Shown piece after piece: positions 1 through 7,555 of a stretch of 64,000 nt of DNA. The translations under genes were made by a program, and so were the position numbers. Position 1 is the first letter of the stretch; every line of letters starts with the position of its first letter. Location of the stretch: the NCBI RefSeq assembly GCF_025147325.1, contig NZ_CP102262.1:3038001-3102000 (forward strand), read 5' to 3'. This DNA is from Bacteroides stercoris ATCC 43183. Its GTDB lineage: Bacteria; Bacteroidota; Bacteroidia; Bacteroidales; Bacteroidaceae. Under the pieces are notes generated by a model. That model was not told the DNA's origin and did not search any database. It saw only the letters and a list, made by a program, of their open reading frames with translations.

Positions 1-1014
1 GCTCACATCTCCCACGATGCTGCCGCTACCGCTGAACACCACACCGGCATTGGCAAAGGCAAACAGCGGCAGTATCACGAAGCTCACCGCCCCGTGCAGG
101 TTGTCTTCCAGCGACTGCAACGGGCTGATAACATAATCCGATGCCCGCTCCACCTGCTTCAACGTGGCAATCTGCGCATTGGTCAGCACGATATTATCCG
201 ACTTGGAAACCGGGAACTCCCCGATGATGTCGCGAATCCGCTCGATGTATTTGCCCGCATCCAAGCGCGGACGCGCCGGTATCACAAACGCCAGTATCAC
301 GCCCGAAATCGTACTATGGATGCCCGATTGCAGGAACAGATACCAGATAATCACACCGAAGAAGAGGAAGAATATCTTCTGCGTTACGCCGAACTTACCC
401 ATATAGTAGAGGAACACGTACAGGACAGCCGCCGCAATCAGGTATCCGTATGCCACGTCAGCGCTATAGAACAGTGCGATGACCAGTATGCCGCCGATGT
501 CGTCCACCACGGCAAATGCCGTCAGGAATATTTTCAGGCTCAACGGCACACGCTTGCCCAGCAAACTGAGCACTCCCAATGAGAAAGCAATGTCCGTGGC
601 CATCGGGATAGCCATCCCCCGGGTTTCGGGAGTGCCGGAGGCAACCGACAACGCATAGATGACAACCGGAACCACCATCCCCCCGCATGCCGCAATAAAA
701 GGCAAAGCCGCTTTCCGCACAGAGGACAGTTCCCCCACCAGCAGTTCGCGCTTTATCTCCAGGCCCACTGCCAGAAAGAAAACGGTCATCAGGCAGTCGT
801 TAATGAATTCTATCATCTTCAGCGGATGCCCGCCGTGCGAAAACAGATTGAAGTTGCCGATGCGCAGATGCAGCTCCTGAAGCAGGGAATCCTGGTATAC
901 GGGCGACAGGGACGAGTTGGCAACCACAGCGGCCAGGATAGCCGCCAGAAACAAAAGCACGCTCGCTGCTATGTTCAGCGACGAAATGTTTTTTACGGTA
1001 CGTAGGATAATCAT
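1..1014 (-). CDS. nhaA: Na+/H+ antiporter NhaA (partial, C-terminus outside window)
   Basis: Integral membrane antiporter that exports Na+ in exchange for protons. The reading frame opens at an ATG on the minus strand at 1014 and runs off the window edge, giving about 338 residues. The translation shows NhaA landmarks in order: an N-terminal hydrophobic helix, GLEIKRELLVGELSS, a GMAIPMATDIAFSLGVL segment (Asp of the ion path), and AFAVVDDIGGILVIALFY, which carries the paired Asp residues of the Na+ site. Family identity is clear; only the C-terminal part is unseen. No obvious promoter was found just upstream. Confidence 0.93.
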   Translation of the reverse strand, partial: MIILRTVKNISSLNIAASVLLFLAAILAAVVANSSLSPVYQDSLLQELHLRIGNFNLFSHGGHPLKMIEFINDCLMTVFFLAVGLEIKRELLVGELSSVRKAALPFIAACGGMVVPVVIYALSVASGTPETRGMAIPMATDIAFSLGVLSLLGKRVPLSLKIFLTAFAVVDDIGGILVIALFYSADVAYGYLIAAAVLYVFLYYMGKFGVTQKIFFLFFGVIIWYLFLQSGIHSTISGVILAFVIPARPRLDAGKYIERIRDIIGEFPVSKSDNIVLTNAQIATLKQVERASDYVISPLQSLEDNLHGAVSFVILPLFAFANAGVVFSGSGSIVGDVS

Positions 1015-1057
1015 AAGTATTTTTAATTGAAGGGTTCGTTCATTTTCGGAAAAAGAC

Positions 1058-1095
1058 AAAAAAGGGGGCAGCCCTATCATGAAAGAACAACCCCC
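1058..1095 (-). terminator. possible intrinsic terminator after lepA
   Basis: Read on the minus strand, GGGGG (1091-1095) can pair with CCCCC (1064-1068), followed by a run of T (1058-1063). It lies 30 bases beyond the lepA stop codon. The stem is only five G-C pairs with a long loop, so the call is tentative. Confidence 0.45.
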
Positions 1096-1125
1096 GAAAG
1101 ATATGATTGATTCGGCAGCAAACCG

Positions 1126-2910
1126 CTAATCCAGTTTCAGCACCGCCAGGAATGCTTTCTGCGGCACTTCCACATTACCGATTTGCTTCATTCTCTTCTT
1201 GCCCCGTTTCTGCTTCTCGAGCAACTTGCGCTTACGGCTCACGTCGCCGCCGTAGCACTTGGCCGTAACATCCTTGCGTACAGCCTTGATTGTTTCGCGG
1301 GAGATAATCTTGGCGCCGATGGCCGCCTGGATGGCGATGTCGAACTGCTGTCTCGGAATCAGGTCCTTCAGCTTCTCGCACATGCGGCGTCCCAGCTCGT
1401 ATGCGTTGTCAAAGTGCGTCAGGGTGGAAAGGGCATCCACCGGTTCGCCGTTCAGGAGAATATCCAGTTTCACCAGCTTGGACGGACGGAAGCCGTTGGC
1501 ATGGTAGTCGAAAGAGGCGTATCCCTTGGAGATGCTTTTCAGCTTGTCGTAGAAGTCGATGACGATTTCGCCCAGCGGCATGTCATAGTATATCTCCACG
1601 CGATTGCCGGAAATGTATTCCTGCTTCACCAGTTCGCCACGCTTGCCCAGGCAGAGCGTCATGATGGGGCCGATATAGTCCGTGGCGGTAATCACCGAGG
1701 CGCGGATATAAGGCTCTTCGATGCGGTCTATCAGGGTGGGGTCGGGCATGCTGCCGGGGTTGTGCACCTCGGTCATGTGCCCCTGCTTGTCGTAGATGTT
1801 GTACGACACGTTCGGCACGGTGGTAATCACGTTCATATCGAATTCGCGGTCCAGGCGTTCCTGCACAATCTCCATGTGGAGCAGTCCTAAGAATCCGCAA
1901 CGGAAACCGAAGCCCAGCGCCAGTGACGATTCGGGCTGGAACGTCAGCGAGGCGTCGTTCAACTGCAACTTCTCCAGCGAAGAGCGCAGGTCCTCGAAGT
2001 CTTCCGCCTCAATGGGATATACGCCGGCAAAGACCATTGGCTTCACTTCCTCGAAGCCGGCAATCGCCTCCTTGCACGGACGGGCTATGTGCGTAATCGT
2101 GTCGCCCACCTTCACTTCCCTGGAAGTCTTGATACCCGAAATGATATACCCCACGTCGCCCGTACGCAGCTCCTGACGGGGAACCATATCCATCTTCAGT
2201 ACGCCGATTTCGTCCGCATCGTATTCCTTGCCCGTATTGAAGAACTTCACTTTGTCTCCTTTGCGAATCACGCCGTTCACAATCTTGAAGTAGGCGATGA
2301 TGCCCCGGAACGAGTTGAATACGGAGTCGAAAATCAGTGCCTGCAAAGGCGCTTCCTCATCGCCTTCGGGATGCGGGATGCGCTCGACTACCGCCTCAAG
2401 GATTTCCTCCACGCCCATGCCCGTCTTGCCGGAGGCGCGGATAATCTCTTCGCGCTTGCAGCCGAGCAGTTCCACGATTTCATCCTCCACCTCTTCGGGC
2501 ATGGCGCTTGCCATGTCGCATTTGTTGATAACGGGAATAATCTCCAAATCGTGCTCGATGGCCATGTAAAGGTTGGAGATGGTCTGCGCCTGCACGCCCT
2601 GCGAAGCATCCACAATGAGCAGTGCGCCCTCGCAGGCGGCGATGGAGCGCGACACCTCGTAGGAGAAGTCCACGTGTCCCGGAGTGTCAATCAGGTTCAG
2701 GATATACTTCTCGCCCTTGTACACATACTCCATCTGGATGGCATGGCTCTTGATGGTGATACCTCTCTCCTTTTCCAAATCCATATCATCCAGCATCTGT
2801 CCTTCGGTTACTTGGATGGTATTGGTGAACTCCAACAGGCGGTCGGCCAAAGTCGATTTGCCATGATCGATATGGGCTATGATACAAAAGTTACGTATAT
2901 TCTTTTTCAT
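1126..2910 (-). CDS. lepA: elongation factor 4 (LepA)
   Basis: Ribosome-bound translational GTPase that back-translocates or remodels stalled ribosomes. The 594 residues match the usual family length of about 600. Visible motifs are the P-loop [13 protein letters not shown] near the N-terminus, the switch region [14 protein letters not shown] and the NKCD base-recognition motif, followed by domain II, the EF-G-like domains and a C-terminal basic domain ending [25 protein letters not shown]. The start [17 protein letters not shown] is the normal one. It is transcribed away from the small wHTH gene's terminator and has its own upstream TATCTTTG boxes. Confidence 0.97.
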   Translation of the reverse strand: MKKNIRNFCIIAHIDHGKSTLADRLLEFTNTIQVTEGQMLDDMDLEKERGITIKSHAIQMEYVYKGEKYILNLIDTPGHVDFSYEVSRSIAACEGALLIVDASQGVQAQTISNLYMAIEHDLEIIPVINKCDMASAMPEEVEDEIVELLGCKREEIIRASGKTGMGVEEILEAVVERIPHPEGDEEAPLQALIFDSVFNSFRGIIAYFKIVNGVIRKGDKVKFFNTGKEYDADEIGVLKMDMVPRQELRTGDVGYIISGIKTSREVKVGDTITHIARPCKEAIAGFEEVKPMVFAGVYPIEAEDFEDLRSSLEKLQLNDASLTFQPESSLALGFGFRCGFLGLLHMEIVQERLDREFDMNVITTVPNVSYNIYDKQGHMTEVHNPGSMPDPTLIDRIEEPYIRASVITATDYIGPIMTLCLGKRGELVKQEYISGNRVEIYYDMPLGEIVIDFYDKLKSISKGYASFDYHANGFRPSKLVKLDILLNGEPVDALSTLTHFDNAYELGRRMCEKLKDLIPRQQFDIAIQAAIGAKIISRETIKAVRKDVTAKCYGGDVSRKRKLLEKQKRGKKRMKQIGNVEVPQKAFLAVLKLD

Positions 2911-2933
2911 TCGTTTCTAAAGTTTTTGGAGTG

Positions 2934-2961
2934 CAAAGATAGTGTATCTTGGACAAAGATA
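2934..2961 (-). promoter_or_regulatory. two candidate -7 boxes upstream of lepA
   Basis: On the minus strand there are two copies of TATCTTTG (2934-2941 and 2954-2961), both matching the Bacteroides -7 consensus TAnnTTTG. They are 20 bases apart and 24-51 bases upstream of the lepA ATG. No TTTG lies at the ideal 19-base distance from either, so which is used is unclear. Confidence 0.5.
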
Positions 2962-2977
2962 CGAAAAGGAGCGCACA

Positions 2978-3021
2978 AAAAAATGCGTTGATAACATATC
3001 CAATGTATCAACGCATTTTTT
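2978..3021. terminator. strong hairpin terminator
   Basis: A perfect 16-bp inverted repeat, AAAAAATGCGTTGATA (2978-2993) and TATCAACGCATTTTTT (3006-3021), with a 12-base loop. A-runs on one arm and T-runs on the other make it a terminator for the minus-strand gene that ends at 3042; it could also stop transcription from the other direction. Confidence 0.85.
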
Positions 3022-3041
3022 ATAACATTCCAATCACTTTC

Positions 3042-3242
3042 TTAGTTCAGCTTCACAAACAGTTCGCCTTCAACTTCTTGAGTAGAGATTTTGTCCTCTC
3101 TCAATAACCATCCAAGACCCAGGAACAAATCTTTATCCACCAATTTTGTAGCTTTTTTGATTTGTTTTGCGGTCAAACCTTCGGTTTCATTCAGTGCGTT
3201 CCAAATTTTTCCTGCGATTTCACCGGCTTTTTCTTTTAACAT
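3042..3242 (-). CDS. small winged-helix protein (DUF2582-like)
   Basis: A 66-residue protein of the winged helix-turn-helix type found widely in Bacteroidales. The sequence has two helices (KAGEIAGKIWNALNE), a TAKQIKKATKL recognition-like helix, DLFLGLGWLLREDKI, and a beta wing ending in EGELFVKLN. It probably binds DNA or another protein, but its target is unknown. It stands alone as a single gene: a -7 box at 3318-3325 lies upstream and a strong hairpin at 2978-3021 lies downstream. Confidence 0.8.
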   Translation of the reverse strand: MLKEKAGEIAGKIWNALNETEGLTAKQIKKATKLVDKDLFLGLGWLLREDKISTQEVEGELFVKLN

Positions 3243-3317
3243 TTTCTCTTTGTTTTTAGTTAGACATGCTTGAAAATCCGTTTCCCCCGACGGAGAAGAC
3301 CGATTTTATTTCGGCGG

Positions 3318-3325
3318 CAAAGATA
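3318..3325 (-). promoter_or_regulatory. candidate -7 box for the small wHTH gene
   Basis: TATCTTTG on the minus strand, 75 bases upstream of the ATG at 3242. It matches the Bacteroides -7 consensus. The expected TTTG at about -33 is not present. Confidence 0.42.
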
Positions 3326-3399
3326 GTTATTTTTATGTTATATAGCACGTTAACTCTCATTTTTTTCCATTTTCAGCCGGAGAAACGGCACGATTTGCC

Positions 3400-3861
3400 C
3401 TATTTCTGCTGTTTTTCCAGATACTCCGCCCATATTGCCGCCGCCTCTTCCACCATTTTGGCGCAGGGACGCTTGGCGTAATACTGCTCCGTGCGGGCTT
3501 CGGGGGTGGAAGAGCCTTCGGGCTTCTTCAGTCCCAACAGTTCGGCGCAAATCATCGAGCCGTTGCGTTTCCTGAATTCCTCGGCAAGCTGCTGCACCAG
3601 CGCATAGTTGGCGGCTTTGCCCTCACGGTCTTTGCCGTCTACGGCACCTTTCTCCAGTCCCGCCAGCAGGAACATGCCGCAGGCGGCGCCGCACGTCTGG
3701 CGCATCCGTCCGATGCCGCCGCCAAACGAGGCGGACATGCGCAACGCCTGTTCCTGCGTAAAACCATACATATCTGCAAAGGCAGCCACGACGGACTGCG
3801 AACAATTATAGCCGCTCTTGAACAGTTCAACGGCTTTTTCCACTCTGTCTTTCATCGTCAT
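3400..3861 (-). CDS. C_GCAxxG_C_C family protein
   Basis: A 153-residue redox-type protein named for its cysteine pattern, often found near reductases. Visible motifs are NCSQSVVAAFADMYG near residue 20 and GGGIGRMRQTCGAACGMFLLAGL, with a further cysteine in MICAELLG and one near the C-terminus (RPCAKMVEE). The biochemical role is not established. The ATG at 3861 was used; a second ATG two codons later (3855) is equally good. It starts only 3 bases after the exonuclease III stop codon, so the two are likely co-transcribed. Confidence 0.85.
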   Translation of the reverse strand: MTMKDRVEKAVELFKSGYNCSQSVVAAFADMYGFTQEQALRMSASFGGGIGRMRQTCGAACGMFLLAGLEKGAVDGKDREGKAANYALVQQLAEEFRKRNGSMICAELLGLKKPEGSSTPEARTEQYYAKRPCAKMVEEAAAIWAEYLEKQQK

Positions 3862-3864
3862 ATC

Positions 3865-4629
3865 TTAATCTGTTAATTCCAACATCATGGGGCAATGATC
3901 TGAATGTACCGCATCGTTCAGGATACGCGCCTCTTTCAGCATCGGACGCACCGCCTCGCTTGCCATGCAATAGTCGATACGCCAGCCTTTGTTCTTCGCC
4001 CGCGAGTTGAAGCGGTAGCTCCACCAGGTGTATTCCCGGCTGTCGGGGTGCAACAGGCGGAAGGTATCGATGAAACCCTCGTTCAGGAAGCGGGTCATCC
4101 ACTCCCTCTCTTCGGGCAGGAAGCCGCTGTTGGTGGCATTGCGCACCGGGTCGTGAATGTCTATCGCCTCGTGGCAGATGTTATAGTCCCCGCACAACAC
4201 CAGTTTGGGACGGGTGCGCAGCAGTTCCACCGCATAGCGCCGGAAGTGTTCCAGCCACTCCATCTTAAAGGCCTGGCGCTCGTCGCCGCTCGTTCCCGAA
4301 GGGTGATAGACGCTCACCACGGACAGGTCGCCGTAATCGGCACGGACAAACCGTCCTTCGCTATCGTACTCCTCCATGCCCATGCCGTATTCCACATAGT
4401 CCGGCTCGCGTTTCGTCAGGATGGCGACTCCGCTATACCCTTTCTTCCGGGCTGAATGCAGATAATGCCTGTATCCCAATGCATCCAACGCTTCCGCAGG
4501 ATACTGCTCCGGCTGCAATTTGGTTTCCTGCAGGCACAGCACGTCCGGCTGTTCCTTTGCCAGCCATTCGGGCAGTCCTTTGGACACGGCGGCCCGCAAA
4601 CCGTTTACGTTGTAGGTTATAATCTTCAT
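3865..4629 (-). CDS. xth: exodeoxyribonuclease III
   Basis: AP endonuclease and 3'-5' exonuclease of base-excision repair (EEP superfamily), about 254 residues. Motifs seen are TYNVNGLRAA at the N-terminus, LCLQETKL with the metal-binding Glu, YHPSG, GDYNICHEAIDI, and the C-terminal SDHCPM catalytic motif. The ATG at 4629 gives MKIITYNVNG, the standard family start; an upstream in-frame start at 4665 would add 12 unlikely residues. It lies between mntH and the C_GCAxxG_C_C gene on the same strand. Confidence 0.94.
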   Translation of the reverse strand: MKIITYNVNGLRAAVSKGLPEWLAKEQPDVLCLQETKLQPEQYPAEALDALGYRHYLHSARKKGYSGVAILTKREPDYVEYGMGMEEYDSEGRFVRADYGDLSVVSVYHPSGTSGDERQAFKMEWLEHFRRYAVELLRTRPKLVLCGDYNICHEAIDIHDPVRNATNSGFLPEEREWMTRFLNEGFIDTFRLLHPDSREYTWWSYRFNSRAKNKGWRIDYCMASEAVRPMLKEARILNDAVHSDHCPMMLELTD

Positions 4630-4675
4630 TTCCGTATATATTTTTTTTAGTTGTTCATCCGGCAAGCGGCATTCA

Positions 4676-5935
4676 TTACAAACTCGATATCAGCAGCATA
4701 ATATTCAATACCGTTACAATGGCAGCAATCGTATAGAGCACAAATGTGCTCCATTTGCTGTTCACATACTGCCCCATCACTTTGCGGGACGAGGTGAGGC
4801 TCACTTGCAGGAACACCGTAAACGGCAACTGGATGCTCAGTATCATCTGCGAAATCAGCAGTCCCTTGAACGGGTCGCCGATAAAACAAATCAACAGCAG
4901 CGCGATGCCCAACGAAAGGACTACCCCCACCTGCGAGTGGCTGTCCCTGATGTGGTACGACTCGCCGAAGATACCGGCAAAGATGGAACCTGCCGCCATG
5001 CCGCTCGTAATCGTCGAGGAGATGCCCGCCATCAGCAATGCCAGCGCAAACACCACGCCGGCGCTGCTGCCCAGCAACGGATCCAACAGCGACTTCGCCT
5101 GCTGCAACTCCTCCACCTGAATCCCGCCTTTGAAGAAAGTGGCGGCGGCCAGCAGTATCATCGCACTGTTAATGGCCCATCCCACAATCATGGAGAAGAG
5201 CGTGTCGAACAATTCGTACTTCAGCACCCTGCGGATAGAGGCATCGTCCTGCTTGTTGTACTCGTGGCTCTGTATCACCTCCGAATGGAGAAACAGGTTA
5301 TGGGGCATCACCACGGCTCCGAGCACACTCATGATAATGAGCATGCTTCCCTGGGGGAACGAAGGAGTCACCCACCCCTGCACCGCCACTGGCCAGTCTA
5401 TCCTGACAAGGAAAAGCTCGTAGATGAACGAAAGCCCTATGACGGACACGAAGGCGATGATGGCCCTTTCAATCTTCTTGTAGGAGTTGGTGAAAAGCAT
5501 TATGGACACGAAAACCGTGGTCAGCACCGAACCCCATATTATGGGGATGTCCAGCAACATTTGCAGTGCGATGGCCCCGCCCAATATTTCGGCAAGGGAA
5601 GTGGATATGGAAGCCAGCACCGCCGTACCCAATATAGGGCGCGACACCCATTTGGGAGTGTACTGCGTGGCGGCTTCCGACAGGCACAGTCCCGTCACGA
5701 TGCCCAGGTGCGCCACGTTGTGTTGCAGGATTATCAGCATGACGGTAGAGAGCGTCACCACCCACAGCAGCGAGTAGCCGAACTCCGACCCCGCCGCAAA
5801 ATTCGACGCCCAGTTGCCGGGGTCGATGAAACCTACCGTCACCAGCAGTCCCGGTCCGATATATCTGAACACGTCCAGACCACCCAAATAGCGTTTGTGG
5901 TCTTTCCGTTGCAAGTCTTTAAAAATATTCTTCAT
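4676..5935 (-). CDS. mntH: NRAMP-family divalent metal transporter (MntH-like)
   Basis: Proton-coupled importer of Mn2+ and Fe2+ in the inner membrane, 419 residues. The helix-1 metal motif DPGN is seen in GFIDPGNWASNFAAG, and the helix-6 motif MPHN in AVVMPHNLFLHSEVI. About eleven hydrophobic segments fit the family fold. It is followed closely by exonuclease III. No metal-regulator box was recognised upstream. The 356-base region before it holds two large hairpins. Confidence 0.93.
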   Translation of the reverse strand: MKNIFKDLQRKDHKRYLGGLDVFRYIGPGLLVTVGFIDPGNWASNFAAGSEFGYSLLWVVTLSTVMLIILQHNVAHLGIVTGLCLSEAATQYTPKWVSRPILGTAVLASISTSLAEILGGAIALQMLLDIPIIWGSVLTTVFVSIMLFTNSYKKIERAIIAFVSVIGLSFIYELFLVRIDWPVAVQGWVTPSFPQGSMLIIMSVLGAVVMPHNLFLHSEVIQSHEYNKQDDASIRRVLKYELFDTLFSMIVGWAINSAMILLAAATFFKGGIQVEELQQAKSLLDPLLGSSAGVVFALALLMAGISSTITSGMAAGSIFAGIFGESYHIRDSHSQVGVVLSLGIALLLICFIGDPFKGLLISQMILSIQLPFTVFLQVSLTSSRKVMGQYVNSKWSTFVLYTIAAIVTVLNIMLLISSL

Positions 5936-6040
5936 TATTATGTTGTTCTTGTTTTGAGGATGTAAAAGTACTCAAATAAAAAACAAATGCACCATAAGTT
6001 GGTTCAAAATGGCAGACACGTTGCCTTGCCAACCAAAAAA

Positions 6041-6100
6041 TCATCCCACGAGACGGATAAATTCATCCCGCAAGACAAATTTATCCACCTCGTGGGATGA
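6041..6100. repeat. 60-base nested inverted repeat
   Basis: Outer arms TCATCCCACGAG (6041-6052) and CTCGTGGGATGA (6089-6100) pair perfectly over 12 bases. After an AC/AC mismatch, inner arms GGATAAATT (6055-6063) and AATTTATCC (6078-6086) pair over 9 more. The loop is 14 bases. There is no T-run directly after either arm, so it is not a typical intrinsic terminator. Confidence 0.85.
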
Positions 6101-6200
6101 ATATACTCGTACGGAAAACACGGCTTTTCCTGATTTCCTTTCCGCAAAGTTCACAAGGTCTCCGAAAGAGAGTGTGTCGAAATACACTTGACGATTTCTT

Positions 6201-6257
6201 TTAGGCACGGATTTTAATCAAAAAAGAATAAAGAAAATCCTCGTAATCCGTACCTAA
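6201..6257. repeat. TTAGGCACGGATT palindromic repeat, copy 1
   Basis: Arms TTAGGCACGGATT (6201-6213) and AATCCGTACCTAA (6245-6257) pair with one mismatch. The arm sequence is shared with the larger palindrome at 43,830-43,950, so the two look like members of one dispersed intergenic family. Confidence 0.75.
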
Positions 6258-6291
6258 AGCCCCCCTTACATCTTCAATCAGAGCAGCAGAA

Positions 6292-6537
6292 TCAATATCC
6301 CATCTCGTGCAATGCCTTACACAACTGGTCGGGACAGGAAGTGGGACGTCCGCCGCAGCGGATACCTTCCAGGCGTGAAATCACCTCTTTCACCGGCATC
6401 CCGGCAACCAGGCGCGACAATCCTTGCAGATTGCCGTTGCATCCGCCCCAGAACGCGATGTTCCGCACGATGCCGTCTTCCACCTCAAGCTCGATATTGG
6501 TACTGCACGTGCCTTTGGTCTTGTAAGTATACGTCAT
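6292..6537 (-). CDS. TSCPD domain-containing protein (TIGR03905-like)
   Basis: An 81-residue protein with the TSCPD motif (GRPTSCPDQLCKAL) and conserved cysteines in GTCSTNIELE and GGCNGNLQGLSRL. The domain resembles the C-terminal domain of class II ribonucleotide reductases and vitamin-B12-dependent enzymes and may bind metal, but the role of stand-alone forms is unknown. Its ATG overlaps the yebC stop codon by one base (TAATG), so the two genes are translationally coupled. Confidence 0.85.
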   Translation of the reverse strand: MTYTYKTKGTCSTNIELEVEDGIVRNIAFWGGCNGNLQGLSRLVAGMPVKEVISRLEGIRCGGRPTSCPDQLCKALHEMGY

Positions 6538-7274
6538 TACTCTTCGCTTTCTTCCGGCTTCATATTGGTGTACACCGTCTGCACGTCGTCAAACTCTTCC
6601 AGGCGTTCCACCATCTTGTCGATGGTCTCGCGGTGTGCAGGCTCCACATCTTTCAGGTCGTTGGCGATGTAGGTAAACTCGCCGCCCACATCCTCAAAGC
6701 CGCCCTCTTCCAGGTGCTTCTGGATGGCTGCGTAGCTCTTCGGGTCACCGTAGATGGTGATTGTGCCTTCTTCTTCATCCTCTTCGTAGTCTTCGTCGAT
6801 GTCGAAATCGATCATGTCGAGGATGAATTCTTCCATGTCCATGCCGTCTTTCTTCTTGAAAGTGAACACGCATTTGTGGTCGAACAGGAAAGCCAGTGAG
6901 CCCATTGTGCCCAGGTTTCCGCCAAACTTGTTGAACACGCTGCGCACATCGGCCACCGTGCGGGTGGGGTTATCGGTCAGTGTATCCACGAATACGGCCA
7001 CACCGTGAGGTCCGTATCCCTCGTAGGTCATGCTCTTGTAGTCGCTCTGGTCCTTGCCCATTGCATTCTTGATGGCACGCTCGATGTTGTCCTTCGGCAT
7101 GTTCTCGCGCTTGCAGGTAGCGATAACCGAACGCAGTGCAGGGTTGTTTTCCGGTTCGGGTCCGCCGGCTTTCACCGCAATAGCAATTTGTTTACCCAGT
7201 CTTGTAAAGGTCTTAGCCATGTGACCCCATCTTTTCAATTTGGCAGCTTTTCTATATTCAAACGCTCTTCCCAT
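6537..7274 (-). CDS. yebC: YebC/PmpR (TACO1) family protein
   Basis: A 245-residue member of the YebC family, which acts as a transcription regulator or as a ribosome-associated factor helping translation of difficult proline stretches. The N-terminus MGRAFEYRKAAKLKRWGHMAKTF is the family hallmark, followed by the mid-domain KDNIERAIKNAMGK and YEGYGPHGVAVFVDTLTDNPTRT. An acidic stretch (DIDEDYEEDEEEG) lies near residue 180. It leads the TSCPD gene in a one-base overlap. Confidence 0.93.
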   Translation of the reverse strand: MGRAFEYRKAAKLKRWGHMAKTFTRLGKQIAIAVKAGGPEPENNPALRSVIATCKRENMPKDNIERAIKNAMGKDQSDYKSMTYEGYGPHGVAVFVDTLTDNPTRTVADVRSVFNKFGGNLGTMGSLAFLFDHKCVFTFKKKDGMDMEEFILDMIDFDIDEDYEEDEEEGTITIYGDPKSYAAIQKHLEEGGFEDVGGEFTYIANDLKDVEPAHRETIDKMVERLEEFDDVQTVYTNMKPEESEE

Positions 7275-7316
7275 TGGATTGTATATTTTAATTTGTTCTT
7301 TAATTGGTTTCTGTCT

Positions 7317-7538
7317 TTACTGCCGCGTCAGTTTCCGATACTTCCAATATGACACGCCGCACATCAGCAGCCATATCAGACCGCTCACCCCTGCCAGGGC
7401 ATTTCTCCAGCCCTCGTTCTCAGGGAAGTGCCAAAGCACCCTTACTGCCTGAAACAAGAGGAGCAACCCTATGGTCAGGCCCGTCAGACACTCTCTTTTG
7501 GCTCTGATATGGTGGTCCGCTTTTATATCGTACTTCAT
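7317..7538 (-). CDS. small two-helix membrane protein, unknown
   Basis: A 73-residue protein with two predicted membrane segments: LTGLTIGLLLLFQAVRVLW (about residues 18-36) and ALAGVSGLIWLLMCGVSYW (about 47-65). Basic residues flank both. It starts 17 bases after the pheT stop codon on the same strand and so is probably in the pheT transcript. I do not recognise a family. Confidence 0.7.
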   Translation of the reverse strand: MKYDIKADHHIRAKRECLTGLTIGLLLLFQAVRVLWHFPENEGWRNALAGVSGLIWLLMCGVSYWKYRKLTRQ

Positions 7539-7555
7539 AGCGGGTCAGCTTGTTT

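Larger units (their letters stand above)
5936..6291. other. intergenic region with hairpins, no gene seen
   Basis: A 356-base gap between mntH and the TSCPD gene. It contains a long nested hairpin (6041-6100), a short hairpin GGAAAA/TTTTCC near 6112-6129 and an imperfect palindrome at 6201-6257 that matches a repeat also seen at 43,830. I found no convincing reading frame or RNA gene. Confidence 0.7.
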
